From Candidatus Brocadia sp. (GTDB lineage Bacteria; Planctomycetota; Brocadiia; Brocadiales; Brocadiaceae): a stretch of DNA of 64,000 nucleotides. The number at the start of each line of letters is the position of its first letter. Position 1 is the first letter of the stretch. This document shows positions 46,281 through 55,692 of this stretch, piece by piece. The stretch is taken from positions 1 to 64,000 of the forward strand of contig SOEU01000013.1 in NCBI GenBank assembly GCA_021646415.1, read 5' to 3'. The notes under the pieces are model-generated. The model had not been told where the DNA came from and did no database searches. It worked only from the letters and a program-made list of their open reading frames with translations. The position numbers were made by a program, and so were the translations under genes.

Positions 46281-47657
46281 ATGAAAAAGACTATTTTTAT
46301 TACCGTTTTTTCCTGTCTGTTTCTTTTCTCATTTTTTATTTCTCATTCTGTAACCGTAGCACAGGGTAATGACGTCTCTATTACCATTTATCAGAACAAT
46401 CTTGGCCTGGTTCATGACGTCCGCGAAATGGATTTAAAGGCGGGAAGTCAGGAAATACGCTTTACCGATGTCGCGTCTTTAATTGACCCCACCTCCGTTC
46501 ATTTCAAGTCACTTACTGCGCCTGATCAGGTGACTATCCTTGAACAAAACTATGAATATGATTTGGTGAGCGCTGAAAAGATATTGCAAAAATATATCGA
46601 TCAAGCCGTCCAACTCTTCACCAAAGAGGGTAAAATTTTTGACGGAAAACTGCTGAGCGCAGGCGGAAATGTGATCCTGGAGAAAAAAGAAGGTGGAATT
46701 CAATCAATCGCAGTAGCAAATATTCAAAATATGGACTTTCCCAAACTACCTGCGGGTTTAATCACCAGACCGACACTGGTCTGGTATCTTTCGAGTGAAA
46801 AAGCCGGCAAACACAACATGGAAACAAGCTACTTAACGGATGGGATCGGCTGGCATGCAGAATACGTTGCGTTGGTGAATAAAGATGAAGTGGCATTGGA
46901 TTTATCTGCCTGGGTGTCCGTTCATAATCAATCGGGTACCGATTACGAAAATGCCAAACTCAAGCTGGTAGCTGGTGATGTCCACCGGATAACTCCTCCG
47001 CCACCGCGCTATATCGGTTACGAGGAACGGGTAATGGCAAAAGTCGCTCCGGCTCCTCAATTTGAGGAAAAGGCCTTCTTTGAGTATCACCTTTATACGC
47101 TACAGCGCGCCGCAACGATTAAAAACAATCAAATCAAGCAGCTTTCGCTGTTTCCAACGGCAACAACACCGGTTAAAAAGATTTATGAATATGACGGATC
47201 CAAAAGAGAAAAGAAGATTAATGTAAAATTGGAATTTATAAATGCAGAAAAAAATGGGTTAGGATTACCCATACCAGCTGGGAAGGTGCGGGTTTATAAA
47301 TCAGATGAAGATCAATCCCAGATTTTTCTTGGGGAGGATCAAGTTGATCACACCCCTAAGGATGAAAAAATCCGGTTGTATGTGGGAGACGCCTTTGATG
47401 TGGTTGGGGAGCGAAAGCAAATGAGTTATAAACAATTAAGTGACCGGGCACGAGAAGAGATTTGGCAAATCAAGCTGCGCAATCACAAAAAAGAAGATAT
47501 CGAAGTCCTGGTAACAGAACATCTTTGGGGTGATTGGGAAATCCGCGAATCTTCGCATACGTATAATAAAAAAGATGCGAACACCATTGAATTTATAATC
47601 CCGGTGAAAAAAGATGCAGAGACCATCGTAAAATACACTGTATTATATCGCTGGTAA
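46281..47657 (+). CDS. DUF4139 domain-containing exported protein
   Basis: A 458-residue protein with a signal peptide (about 1-28, ends SVTVAQ). The remaining region matches the DUF4139 (mucoidy inhibitor A-like) architecture: VTIYQNNLGLVHDVREM at the start and a beta-rich C terminus with the EVLVTEHLWGDWEI segment. The function is unknown. It lies 77 bases after the AmpG-like gene with a good AGGAGG-like site (GGAGG), so they could be co-transcribed. Confidence 0.85.
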   Translation: MKKTIFITVFSCLFLFSFFISHSVTVAQGNDVSITIYQNNLGLVHDVREMDLKAGSQEIRFTDVASLIDPTSVHFKSLTAPDQVTILEQNYEYDLVSAEKILQKYIDQAVQLFTKEGKIFDGKLLSAGGNVILEKKEGGIQSIAVANIQNMDFPKLPAGLITRPTLVWYLSSEKAGKHNMETSYLTDGIGWHAEYVALVNKDEVALDLSAWVSVHNQSGTDYENAKLKLVAGDVHRITPPPPRYIGYEERVMAKVAPAPQFEEKAFFEYHLYTLQRAATIKNNQIKQLSLFPTATTPVKKIYEYDGSKREKKINVKLEFINAEKNGLGLPIPAGKVRVYKSDEDQSQIFLGEDQVDHTPKDEKIRLYVGDAFDVVGERKQMSYKQLSDRAREEIWQIKLRNHKKEDIEVLVTEHLWGDWEIRESSHTYNKKDANTIEFIIPVKKDAETIVKYTVLYRW

Positions 47658-47727
47658 TTAAATTGTATAGAAATTTTCATATATTTGGGATAACTGGCAA
47701 TGTGCTTAAATAACTGGTGGAAAACCT

Positions 47728-47766
47728 CCCCTTTATCCCCTCCTTGTGAAGGAGGGGAAATAGGGG
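47728..47766. repeat. Strong hairpin CCCCTCCTT...AAGGAGGGG
   Basis: A 9-base perfect stem (47737-47745 with 47749-47757) around GTG, extended by CCCC/GGGG. There is no T run. It is the best-preserved copy of a hairpin family also seen near 9389, 44755 and 52275, and it sits between the DUF4139 and CorA-like genes. Confidence 0.65.
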
Positions 47767-47781
47767 TGGTTATAATCTGAA

Positions 47782-48711
47782 ATGATTGAGATTTTTAAAA
47801 GCACGAATCATAGGCTTGAGATAGTTAATACGCCAACCGAAGGATGCTGGGTCAACGTAGTAAACCCCAGCGATCAGGAGGTTGCACAGGTCGAGGGTTT
47901 GGGCATTCCTCCCTACTTCGTAATCCATTCTCTGGATATTGACGAGCGTTCCCGTACGGAAAGAAGCAACGGCTTCGTCCTGATAGTGCTCCGCCTGCCT
48001 TATCTACAGGGCAGAATGGAGCCCATTCCCTATATTACCGTGCCGCTCGGAATTATCCTGACTGACACGCTTATCGTTACAATTTGCCGAGAGGAGACAT
48101 GCGTCATTCAGGAATTTGCCACCGGGCAGGTGCATGGCCTGTCTACGGTTAAAAAGAATCGGTTTGTCCTCCAATTACTTCTCCGTACTGCTGACCGATA
48201 CCAGAGTTACTTGCGGGACATCGATGCTGCCGTTGATACACTCGAAGAGAAGCTTCATCGCTCATTGCAAAACAAGGAGGTCAGGGAGTTGTTGAAATAC
48301 CAGAAGAGCCTTGTTTATTTCACCACCGCCCTGAAATCCAACGAATTGATGCTGGAGCGCCTGCAAAAAAGCCAGTTATTTCAGGCTTATCCTGAAGATG
48401 TGGACCTGCTTGACGATGTGCTTATCGAGATACGTCAGGCAATCGAAGTAACCGCTATTTCGGAAAACATCCTGAGCCAGATGATGGATGCATTCGCATC
48501 TATTATCTCGAATAATTTGAACGTAGTTATGAAGTTTCTAACCTCCATGACGATTGTAATCAGCCTGCCTACCCTGATCGCGAGTTTTTACGGCATGAAC
48601 GTCCGCCTTCCCGGACAGGACCACCCCTATGTGTTTTCTCTGACGCTGCTCGCTTCCCTCATGATATCTTTGATCGTTGTGATCATTTTTTGGAAGAAGG
48701 AATGGCTGTGA
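47782..48711 (+). CDS. CorA-like Mg2+/divalent cation transporter
   Basis: A 309-residue protein with a soluble N-terminal domain, a long helix (about 120-250) and two C-terminal membrane helices; the pore motif GMN is in SFYGMNVRLPGQ. CorA channels import Mg2+ (or Co2+/Ni2+). The usual YGMN and a following acidic loop are present. It starts 16 bases after the hairpin above. Confidence 0.88.
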   Translation: MIEIFKSTNHRLEIVNTPTEGCWVNVVNPSDQEVAQVEGLGIPPYFVIHSLDIDERSRTERSNGFVLIVLRLPYLQGRMEPIPYITVPLGIILTDTLIVTICREETCVIQEFATGQVHGLSTVKKNRFVLQLLLRTADRYQSYLRDIDAAVDTLEEKLHRSLQNKEVRELLKYQKSLVYFTTALKSNELMLERLQKSQLFQAYPEDVDLLDDVLIEIRQAIEVTAISENILSQMMDAFASIISNNLNVVMKFLTSMTIVISLPTLIASFYGMNVRLPGQDHPYVFSLTLLASLMISLIVVIIFWKKEWL

Positions 48712-48833
48712 GGAGGAATGAAAAATTTCAGAGAGGTGATAAAGGATATGTCAAAAACACACGCATTTCAGGCAATTAGATATCGCAAGCAAATCAATCA
48801 TCATCGTATCCAATATTATGGGGGATACAATAT

Positions 48834-51143
48834 TTAATAAATACAATTAAGCTCATAAAAGATTTTCCTGGCATTTTTATTGTTTCGCGTTTCCTGAGAA
48901 ACCCTGCCAAAAACCTCCTTAATCACATGGTAGCCAAGGGTCCTGTAGGCTTCAAACTGAGATTCATCAAACATCTGATTGAGCGTGGTTTGGTGGGGGA
49001 ATGATTTGTTCCGCTCCTTGTAACTCTTAATGTCCAGTGGCTCGTCACCGGTTAATGAGGACTTGATGTAAACGAGGATACCGTCAGAGGAAGTTTCGGA
49101 ATCAACCTTTTTGTATTCAATGGTTCCTATAGCATAGTGGCTGCCACTGATTCCCAATTCCTTGTCCTTCTTCATCCGTTCTACATTGATGGAAATATTA
49201 ATGCCGAAGTCGGTGCGGCATTTTTCAATGGCATTTGCAAGGTCACCGAACTCCATATTGGGGTCTTCACCCACGTCGCTGGCAACGATGTACCGGCACC
49301 GCCTCCGAACAAGTTCATAAATGCCGAGGTTCTCGAAGTGACCTCCATCGGAAAGATAAACGTATCTTCCACAATCATCGCTCCACCCGAATAGCTCTTT
49401 CAAGAGATACCACAGCCCTGAACAAGCAAGACCCCCATATTTCCCGAAGGTTTTTTTGTGTCTCGGATTGCCAAACCACTGGCCAAGGCGGACATTAAAC
49501 ACCGTCATGATAAAAGCGAGGGCGCCTGACGAACGGTATCCCATGCTGGGACTTGCCGCAGCGCCGGAGATGGCCATGGCATCTCCAAGAGAAAGTTGTT
49601 GCTTAGATCTATTCCATGAACGGTATGCATCTTTACACAAATCCTTTCCCTCGTTAGAATGTCTGTGATTGGATTCATAGCCATAGTGCAGGGGAGTGAA
49701 AACAAAGGATGCCGCCTTACGCTGTTGCCAGGCGAGTTCTGCCCCTTTTGTTAAATTAAGGGTTGCATTTATGATGGGGTAAGGACCGTCATAGCCTTTA
49801 TCTGGACGCATCTCGTTGATTGCTATATTGTCATTTTCAGTTTCACCAAGATACGCAAGTTTCAGTCTGTCCTTATACAGGGTGTGAAGTGAAAGGGAGT
49901 TGATATTCATACTACAGGCCAGACCAAAAGCAATTACCAAAGAACCAACAAAAGCACCAGATAGCCATATGTAAGAAGCTGTTTGATCTAATTGAAATAA
50001 ATGAGGCAACCAGGCTGAGATGATAATAGCTCCCACGATGATGATGCACATTCCCAAAGCTATTGCTATCTTGAAACCCCATTTTGCGCCCTTCCTTTCA
50101 GTCCCCGGGATAAATCTCTGTAACAGCCCGCTAATAACAATCATTACATTAACCCAGGCAAAGGTGGCGATGGACTGAAATAAGATAACGATTTTTCCTG
50201 AAATTGCTCTTCCAAAGATGGTCACTGCAAACAAGGCGGTTGTCAGCGCCGTCCAGCCAAGAAGGGACACGGCAAAACGTCCGAGACTTTTCCTCACGTC
50301 CTCGGAAAAAGTATCTCTGGACAGTAGAAACCAAAAAGCGCCCGTAAAAAGAAATATCAATATAACCGTGGGCATTCCAAAACATGCGAAGATCAAACGG
50401 CCACGTTTGCTTTTCGGGCAATCATTGGGAAACATCTCCTCAATGAGGAGGCGGTTGAGTTTTTTGACATTGCTCTTCTTCCTCTCATCCATTTCAAAAA
50501 ACTGTTTCCTTCTGGAATCGGAAGTCTTTTCTGCTAAATTGTTTACCTTATAACTGAAATTAAAATAACATACCCTGTCGTAGAAAGCAGGATACTGTAT
50601 CAATCTATTAAGCCATTGAATAAGGCTTTCATCATTGGATTTGGGCAACGTATCCTTTGTACCTCGCAAACTATCAGTAACATCTATAATTTCTTTGGTT
50701 TTTTTATAAAGTTCTCGGATTTTGTAATGCGGGAATCCCGTTGGGTAGATTTCATTCAACAAAAACCAATTCAGATTTTTAATCCTTTCTTCTTGATAAC
50801 CTATATATTTTGTAAAAGTCTTTCTACGATGATCTTCTGTTTTTTCTGCAAAATAATCTATCTCCTTATAGAGAAATTTGCGATAATTCTTCCACGTAAA
50901 ATTGTCATAGAGATGAGTAATTTTTAATATCTCATTGAAATGTGCGATGGTATTTTCGTGGGCTTTGAAATGTATTTCGTTATCATCTATGATCCCATCA
51001 TTTCTTAGCGTTGTACAAAGTGCTTCTACTTTAGATAAATCAATAAACTCGTCCTCCCTAAAGTCGCTTATGGCGATATCTCTTTTCTGTATCCAGCATG
51101 ATAAGAAAAAGAGTAGTCCACCAGCAACGAATCCCGCAAGCAC
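48834..51143 (-). CDS. Patatin-like phospholipase, C-terminal part of a frameshifted gene
   Basis: This 769-codon frame carries the second half of the enzyme. It has about five membrane segments (roughly residues 245-415), then the catalytic aspartate region YLSDGGHFENLGIYE, the DGG motif that completes the Ser-Asp dyad. The frame has no genuine start. It is joined to the N-terminal frame (51068-51997) at a run of eight T on the minus strand around 51143-51151. A joined protein is about 1,050 residues. Confidence 0.7.
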   Translation of the reverse strand: MLAGFVAGGLLFFLSCWIQKRDIAISDFREDEFIDLSKVEALCTTLRNDGIIDDNEIHFKAHENTIAHFNEILKITHLYDNFTWKNYRKFLYKEIDYFAEKTEDHRRKTFTKYIGYQEERIKNLNWFLLNEIYPTGFPHYKIRELYKKTKEIIDVTDSLRGTKDTLPKSNDESLIQWLNRLIQYPAFYDRVCYFNFSYKVNNLAEKTSDSRRKQFFEMDERKKSNVKKLNRLLIEEMFPNDCPKSKRGRLIFACFGMPTVILIFLFTGAFWFLLSRDTFSEDVRKSLGRFAVSLLGWTALTTALFAVTIFGRAISGKIVILFQSIATFAWVNVMIVISGLLQRFIPGTERKGAKWGFKIAIALGMCIIIVGAIIISAWLPHLFQLDQTASYIWLSGAFVGSLVIAFGLACSMNINSLSLHTLYKDRLKLAYLGETENDNIAINEMRPDKGYDGPYPIINATLNLTKGAELAWQQRKAASFVFTPLHYGYESNHRHSNEGKDLCKDAYRSWNRSKQQLSLGDAMAISGAAASPSMGYRSSGALAFIMTVFNVRLGQWFGNPRHKKTFGKYGGLACSGLWYLLKELFGWSDDCGRYVYLSDGGHFENLGIYELVRRRCRYIVASDVGEDPNMEFGDLANAIEKCRTDFGINISINVERMKKDKELGISGSHYAIGTIEYKKVDSETSSDGILVYIKSSLTGDEPLDIKSYKERNKSFPHQTTLNQMFDESQFEAYRTLGYHVIKEVFGRVSQETRNNKNARKIFYELNCIY

Positions 51144-51997
51144 AAAAAAAATATTTTTATAAAGATTTTGCCTATATGCTTTTCACTTATTGTGATTCTG
51201 AAAAGCGACCAGAGAAAACTGAGGAGCAGGAATAATGCTGAAGCCAACTTCCAGCAATCTATCGAATCAATATAATATCCCTTCCATAATCCGTAGCTAA
51301 GGAATAAGGCCACTATAATCAAGACAAAAGGCAACCACTTCCGTTCCATTGAACCGCAAAGAAAGCTGATGCAGATGATAATAAATATAAAAGGAATCAC
51401 CCAACAAGCTATTTCTACGTAGTCATGAAAGGGTGAACTTGGATGATACGAAGAAATGAGTATGAAATGAATAAATGTTATAATGGAGAAAAGAACTGAT
51501 ACGAGGATAAGCAGATTAAAGAATGAGTTGCGCAGGTATGTTGTAAGAAGCAACCACGTGTCAGTCCCGAGTAAGCCTTTCCGGGGCGTCAGGTAGTTGC
51601 TGTAATCACGCAGGTGATGGATTTTTTCAGGTTCCTTCTTATTATTATGCTTGCTCCAGTCAGGATGCAGGTTGTCAATAACAGTCTGTCTACCTTTGTT
51701 TTTTATCCATGCTACCAGCCAGCTCCCGATATAACCGCCACCGGACACCGTTGACAGATAATCGAAAATGGGGAGTATGCCTAATTCTGCTAGGCCTTGC
51801 AGCACGCCAAGGTTAAAAGTGGCGCTGCGAATACCACCGCCAGAGAAGGCAAGGCCAACTAATAATTCTTCACCAGAATTATTACCTTCAGACAATCTTT
51901 TTTTACGAGATCTTTTGATTTCTTCTTTTTCTGCGTCTTTGACTTCATTAAAGGTCAAAGTATTTGTGTTCGATGTGTTATTTCCGGTGTTTTGCAT
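51068..51997 (-). CDS. Patatin-like phospholipase, N-terminal part (frameshifted)
   Basis: ATG at 51997 has GGAGGTATCT directly upstream. The oxyanion motif GGGIRS is at 53-58 and the nucleophile is Ser85 (TVSGGGYIG). Three or four hydrophobic segments (about 160-280) follow. This frame ends soon after the T8 run, where the sister frame takes over with FVLAGFVAG. The joined protein would be a membrane patatin with the active site split by transmembrane domains. Either the gene is broken, the run is a sequencing error, or slippage at T8 yields both products. Confidence 0.7.
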   Translation of the reverse strand: MQNTGNNTSNTNTLTFNEVKDAEKEEIKRSRKKRLSEGNNSGEELLVGLAFSGGGIRSATFNLGVLQGLAELGILPIFDYLSTVSGGGYIGSWLVAWIKNKGRQTVIDNLHPDWSKHNNKKEPEKIHHLRDYSNYLTPRKGLLGTDTWLLLTTYLRNSFFNLLILVSVLFSIITFIHFILISSYHPSSPFHDYVEIACWVIPFIFIIICISFLCGSMERKWLPFVLIIVALFLSYGLWKGYYIDSIDCWKLASALFLLLSFLWSLFRITISEKHIGKIFIKIFFLCLRDSLLVDYSFSYHAGYRKEISP

Positions 51998-52416
51998 AGA
52001 TACCTCCGGATGCAGATGAGAAGGTGTGAATTGTCATATGACCGTTTGCGGAAAGTAAAGCAAAAATTTTAAAAAATTTCAAGTCTAATTTTCCGCTTTT
52101 TGCAATGGAGCTATCATTATCCGGATTACGGTAAAAGATATTTTTTGCAGAGTCATTGCGGTGCAATTTTAAATACACGGGAATATTTTCCATTTCAAAT
52201 CTTTGTCCTGTTTGGTATATTTTCCACAATAGATATCTTAACGTATTACAACTGTGTCTAAATGGATAAACCATCCCTCAATCCCTTTCGCAAGGAGGGG
52301 ACTTCGTCGTGAGGTCAGCCGAACGATGAAGGGGAGGTAAAAATCCTGCTACAAAAAGAAGTTTTTATAAGGTAATACTATAACGCTGAGAACGAATTTT
52401 CTAAGGAAGTCATAAA
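51998..52416. other. Intergenic, with a C-rich hairpin near 52275
   Basis: No gene is supported. A decayed CCCTC...GAGGGGA hairpin lies near 52275-52300. Confidence 0.35.
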
Positions 52417-53721
52417 GTGATTGAGATAAAACCGATAACCGGAACACTCGATGCAATCGTTAAAGTCCCGGGCTCGAAGAGCTATACAAACCGTGCACTT
52501 ATCACGGCGGCATTGGCCGATGGAGAATCCATGATTGCGAATACCCTTTTCAGCGACGATACCAAATATATGGCATCCGGCTTGAATGTCCTGGGAATAC
52601 CCGTCGAAGAACAGCAAGATACCAATAAGTTCATCGTACACGGAAAAGGTGGGGCTATTCCCGTAAGACAGGCGAATTTGTTTGTCGGGAACGCAGGGAC
52701 TGCCATGAGGTTTCTAACGGCTATGCTGACCCTGGGCAACGGGGTTTATGAGATAGATGGTGTTACACGTATGCGGCAAAGGCCCATACAGGATTTACTT
52801 GATGGCCTAAGACAGCTTGGGGCGGATGTTATATCGAAACATAACGATGGTTGTCCACCCGTAATAATCCGGGGAAAAGGATTAAGCGGTGGATTAGCCG
52901 TTGTAAAGGGGGATTTGAGCAGCCAGTATTTTAGCGCCCTGTTGATGACGGCACCTTACGCAAAAAAGGATGTGATCATAGAAGTGAAGGGAAGTCTGGT
53001 TTCAAAACGTTATGTGGATATGACAGTGGCACTGATGCGTCATTTTGGTGTAAATGTCGAGAACAATGATTATAAAATGTTTTTGGTAAAAGCCGGGCAG
53101 CGTTATAAAGCGACAGACTATGAGGTTGAGGGGGATGCATCGGCTGCCTCTTATTTTTTTGCTGCTGCGGCCATTACTGGCGGAAAGGTAAGAGTTGTGG
53201 GCATCGGAAGTGATTCTTTGCAAGGAGACATCCATTTTGTCGATGTCCTGAAGAGCATGGGTTGTAAGATTACGGTGGGCAGCAACTGGATTGAAGTGCA
53301 GGGGAATACACTGCATGGGGTAGATGTTGACATGGGTGATATGCCGGATGTGGTGCAGACTTTGGCAGCCGTGGCAGTATTTGCACACGGTAAAACGCGG
53401 GTACGAAATGTAAAAAATATGCGGATAAAGGAAACCGACCGTATTGCGGCAGTGGTAAATGAACTGCAGAGAATGGGGATCTCAGCGGTGGAATATGAGG
53501 ACGGCTTTGAGATTGAGCCATCTCCACCGCAGCCGGCTGAGATAGAAACTTACGATGACCATCGTATGGCCATGAGTTTTGCATTGATTGGGTTGCGTTC
53601 AAAAGGGATATCGATAAAAAAACCGGAGTGTGTATCCAAAACATTTCCTGATTATTTTCAGAGATTGGAAGCCTTAAGGGGTGGGAAAAAAATTGAACCC
53701 TGTCAGGGTTCAAAACCCTGA
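52417..53721 (+). CDS. aroA: 3-phosphoshikimate 1-carboxyvinyltransferase (EPSP synthase)
   Basis: A 434-residue enzyme of the shikimate pathway, transferring enolpyruvate from PEP. Conserved SKSYTNRAL (about 21), GNAGTAMRFLTAML (about 90) and IKETDRIAAVVNEL are present. The start is GTG at 52417 with AAGGAAG upstream. The last ten or so codons (EPCQGSKP) and the stop come from a dispersed palindromic repeat, so the C terminus is atypical. No aro neighbours. Confidence 0.93.
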   Translation: MIEIKPITGTLDAIVKVPGSKSYTNRALITAALADGESMIANTLFSDDTKYMASGLNVLGIPVEEQQDTNKFIVHGKGGAIPVRQANLFVGNAGTAMRFLTAMLTLGNGVYEIDGVTRMRQRPIQDLLDGLRQLGADVISKHNDGCPPVIIRGKGLSGGLAVVKGDLSSQYFSALLMTAPYAKKDVIIEVKGSLVSKRYVDMTVALMRHFGVNVENNDYKMFLVKAGQRYKATDYEVEGDASAASYFFAAAAITGGKVRVVGIGSDSLQGDIHFVDVLKSMGCKITVGSNWIEVQGNTLHGVDVDMGDMPDVVQTLAAVAVFAHGKTRVRNVKNMRIKETDRIAAVVNELQRMGISAVEYEDGFEIEPSPPQPAEIETYDDHRMAMSFALIGLRSKGISIKKPECVSKTFPDYFQRLEALRGGKKIEPCQGSKP

Positions 53722-53785
53722 CAGGGTTGTATTGCGAATTTCGTGCTTTCGGACTTTGTCTTTTCCGACATATTCGGGTTAAGAC
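53695..53785 (+). repeat. Dispersed repeat with AACCCTGACAGGGTT palindrome (second copy)
   Basis: GAACCCTGTCAGGGTTCAAA, then ACCCTGACAGGGTT, then TTTCGTGCTTTCGGA and TTTGTCTTTTCCGAC. It matches 40468-40560 over nearly its full length and overlaps the last codons of aroA. Confidence 0.7.
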
Positions 53786-53906
53786 GCCGGATGCGTTATA
53801 GACGCTGATGATAAAGAATTCTTATTTTCATTCATTTGCCTAATCATATCACTTTTTGTAAACTTTCTAAGGGACGTGACGATGCAAAGGTCTTTTTTGA
53901 AATGCT

Positions 53907-55010
53907 ATGATGGCGCCGGATGTTGATGAGAAATATATGACCCTTGCCCTGGAATTGGCAGAAAAAGGGCGGGGGAAGGTAGAGCCGAATCCCATGGTAG
54001 GTGCAGTACTGGTAAAAAATGGTGAGATCGCTGGAAAGGGTTATCACCAGGTTTTTGGCGGACCACATGCCGAGACATACGCAATCAGCGAGGGGGGAGC
54101 TAAGTGCAAGGGAGCCACGCTCTATGTTTCCATGGAACCCTGTGCACACTATGGTAAAACGGCGCCGTGTGTTGATGCCATCATTAATGCAGGGATTACA
54201 AAAGTGGTAACAACGGTTATTGACCCTAATCCAGTTACCTCCGGCAAGGGGATACAAAAATTGATGGGGTCAGGAATTGAAGTTCGCCTGGGTGTTATGG
54301 AAGCACGAGCCAAAGAGCTTAATGCCCCTTTTTTTAAATTAATGCAAAAAGGATTACCCTATGTGATCATAAAGTGGGCAATGTCGCTCGACGGCAAGAT
54401 TGCCACCCACACGGGAGACTCCCGGTGGATTACGTCTGAGGAATCCCGCGCGTATGTGCACAAAATCCGCGGGCAGGTGGATGGTATAATGGTAGGAATC
54501 AATACCGTATTGCGGGATGATCCATTATTGACCTGCCGTCTCGAAGGGGGACGAAGTCCGAAAAGAATTATTATCGATGGCAATGCCTTGCTACCATTAA
54601 ATTCTCGCCTTTTAAACACGATCAATGAAAGTGAAATAATTGTTGCGGTCAATAAAAGCGCACAGCAAGAACGCGTTGCAATGCTGGAACAATTGGGATG
54701 TAAAATCATTCAAACGAATGATACGAATGGCTCTGTGGATTTGCATGATCTTTTTCATCGGCTTGGGGGCATGAAATTGACCAATATTTTAGTAGAGGGG
54801 GGGAGCAGGGTTATTACATCGGTAATAGAAGGGCGACATGCCGATAAGGTAATGGTTTTTATTGCTCCGATTATTATCGGTGGTGAAGGTGCAAAGTCGC
54901 CCGTACTTGGGAAGGGGATTGATAAGATAAGCGAGGCTGCAAAATTTCATGAAATTTCGGTAAAAAGGTTTTCAAACGATGTAGTTATTGAAGGTATTCC
55001 GAAATATTGA
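53907..55010 (+). CDS. ribD: Bifunctional riboflavin deaminase/reductase
   Basis: A 367-residue protein. The N-terminal zinc deaminase has HAE in GGPHAETYA and PCxxxxxxxxC in EPCAHYGKTAPC. The C-terminal reductase has KWAMSLDGKIAT and LVEGGSRVI. It converts the ribA product to the 5-amino ribitylamino-uracil intermediate. Unlinked to ribBA. Confidence 0.93.
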   Translation: MMAPDVDEKYMTLALELAEKGRGKVEPNPMVGAVLVKNGEIAGKGYHQVFGGPHAETYAISEGGAKCKGATLYVSMEPCAHYGKTAPCVDAIINAGITKVVTTVIDPNPVTSGKGIQKLMGSGIEVRLGVMEARAKELNAPFFKLMQKGLPYVIIKWAMSLDGKIATHTGDSRWITSEESRAYVHKIRGQVDGIMVGINTVLRDDPLLTCRLEGGRSPKRIIIDGNALLPLNSRLLNTINESEIIVAVNKSAQQERVAMLEQLGCKIIQTNDTNGSVDLHDLFHRLGGMKLTNILVEGGSRVITSVIEGRHADKVMVFIAPIIIGGEGAKSPVLGKGIDKISEAAKFHEISVKRFSNDVVIEGIPKY

Positions 55011-55033
55011 TTTGCTTCAATGCATGGTCACCT

Positions 55034-55134
55034 CAATCCAGCGGCAATGGAAAGAAATGGTTATTGAATCAGCCGATTCAATGACATTCCAGATTATTGT
55101 CTTTGAAGTCAATAACTTTCTTACCGCTGGATTG
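55034..55134. repeat. Imperfect palindrome with 11-base perfect ends
   Basis: CAATCCAGCGG (55034-55044) pairs with CCGCTGGATTG (55124-55134), and an inner GTTATTGA/TCAATAAC pair extends it. About 100 bases overall, just after ribD. A frame reading through it (54988-55182) begins inside ribD and is not credible. Confidence 0.55.
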
Positions 55135-55218
55135 GGGGATTACAAATTTGATTCACTATTCGAAAAAATACTTGGAAAGTAACATCGGGGAATAAATAGG
55201 GGTGTATGGAATCAATAT

Positions 55219-55386
55219 TTACGCGTTATCGAGATCACCATCCTCATCGTCCAGTGCTTTTTCAATTTCGAATTCAATCTCTCTCCTCGGTTCGAGTACT
55301 AGTTTCTTGTATCTTTCTTTAATAAGAGCCAAACGCTCAGATTTTTTTCGTTGATTATCAATTGAATAATTTACATCTAAAATCAT
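55219..55386 (-). CDS. Small acidic protein, 55 residues
   Basis: ATG (minus strand, 55384-55386) with AAAAGGAGAG just upstream opens a 55-codon frame. A basic first half with KKSERLALIKERYKKL is followed by an acidic end (EIEKALDDEDGDLDN). The composition and ribosome site favour a real gene. I know no homologue; antitoxin-like or regulatory roles are only guesses. Confidence 0.5.
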   Translation of the reverse strand: MILDVNYSIDNQRKKSERLALIKERYKKLVLEPRREIEFEIEKALDDEDGDLDNA

Positions 55387-55692
55387 TTGTTTTCTCTCCT
55401 TTTCGCAATCTGAGATTATTAAATTAACACTGAATGCTAATTACTGTTGAATTTCTAAAATTTCAGAAATTATATATTCAACCTGACCAATGTCAAGCCA
55501 AAAACTGGATAAATTTTCATGGTTAATTACGTGACTTTTAAAGTCATAATGCCGGAGTATAAAAACTCATTCTGAATATTTTTTTGCCTTGCATTTCAAA
55601 ATCCATTTCTTTACTATAATTCAACTTAAATGCGGGAAATGAATTTATAAAATTTACTTTTCTAGAAAACTCCCCAGAGGAGGGAATTTAAA
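55387..55692. other. Divergent intergenic region upstream of fabG
   Basis: AT-rich with a small palindrome (ATTTCTAAAATTTCAGAAAT near 55451-55470). It should contain promoters for the leftward small gene and for fabG. Nothing else is recognised. Confidence 0.35.

Noticed and set aside
51978-52274. 98-residue ORF upstream of the patatin gene
   Set aside because: It overlaps the patatin start and its strong ribosome site, and the protein shows no domain.
54988-55182. 64-residue ORF after ribD
   Set aside because: It starts within ribD in another frame, has no ribosome site, and runs through the large palindrome at 55034-55134.
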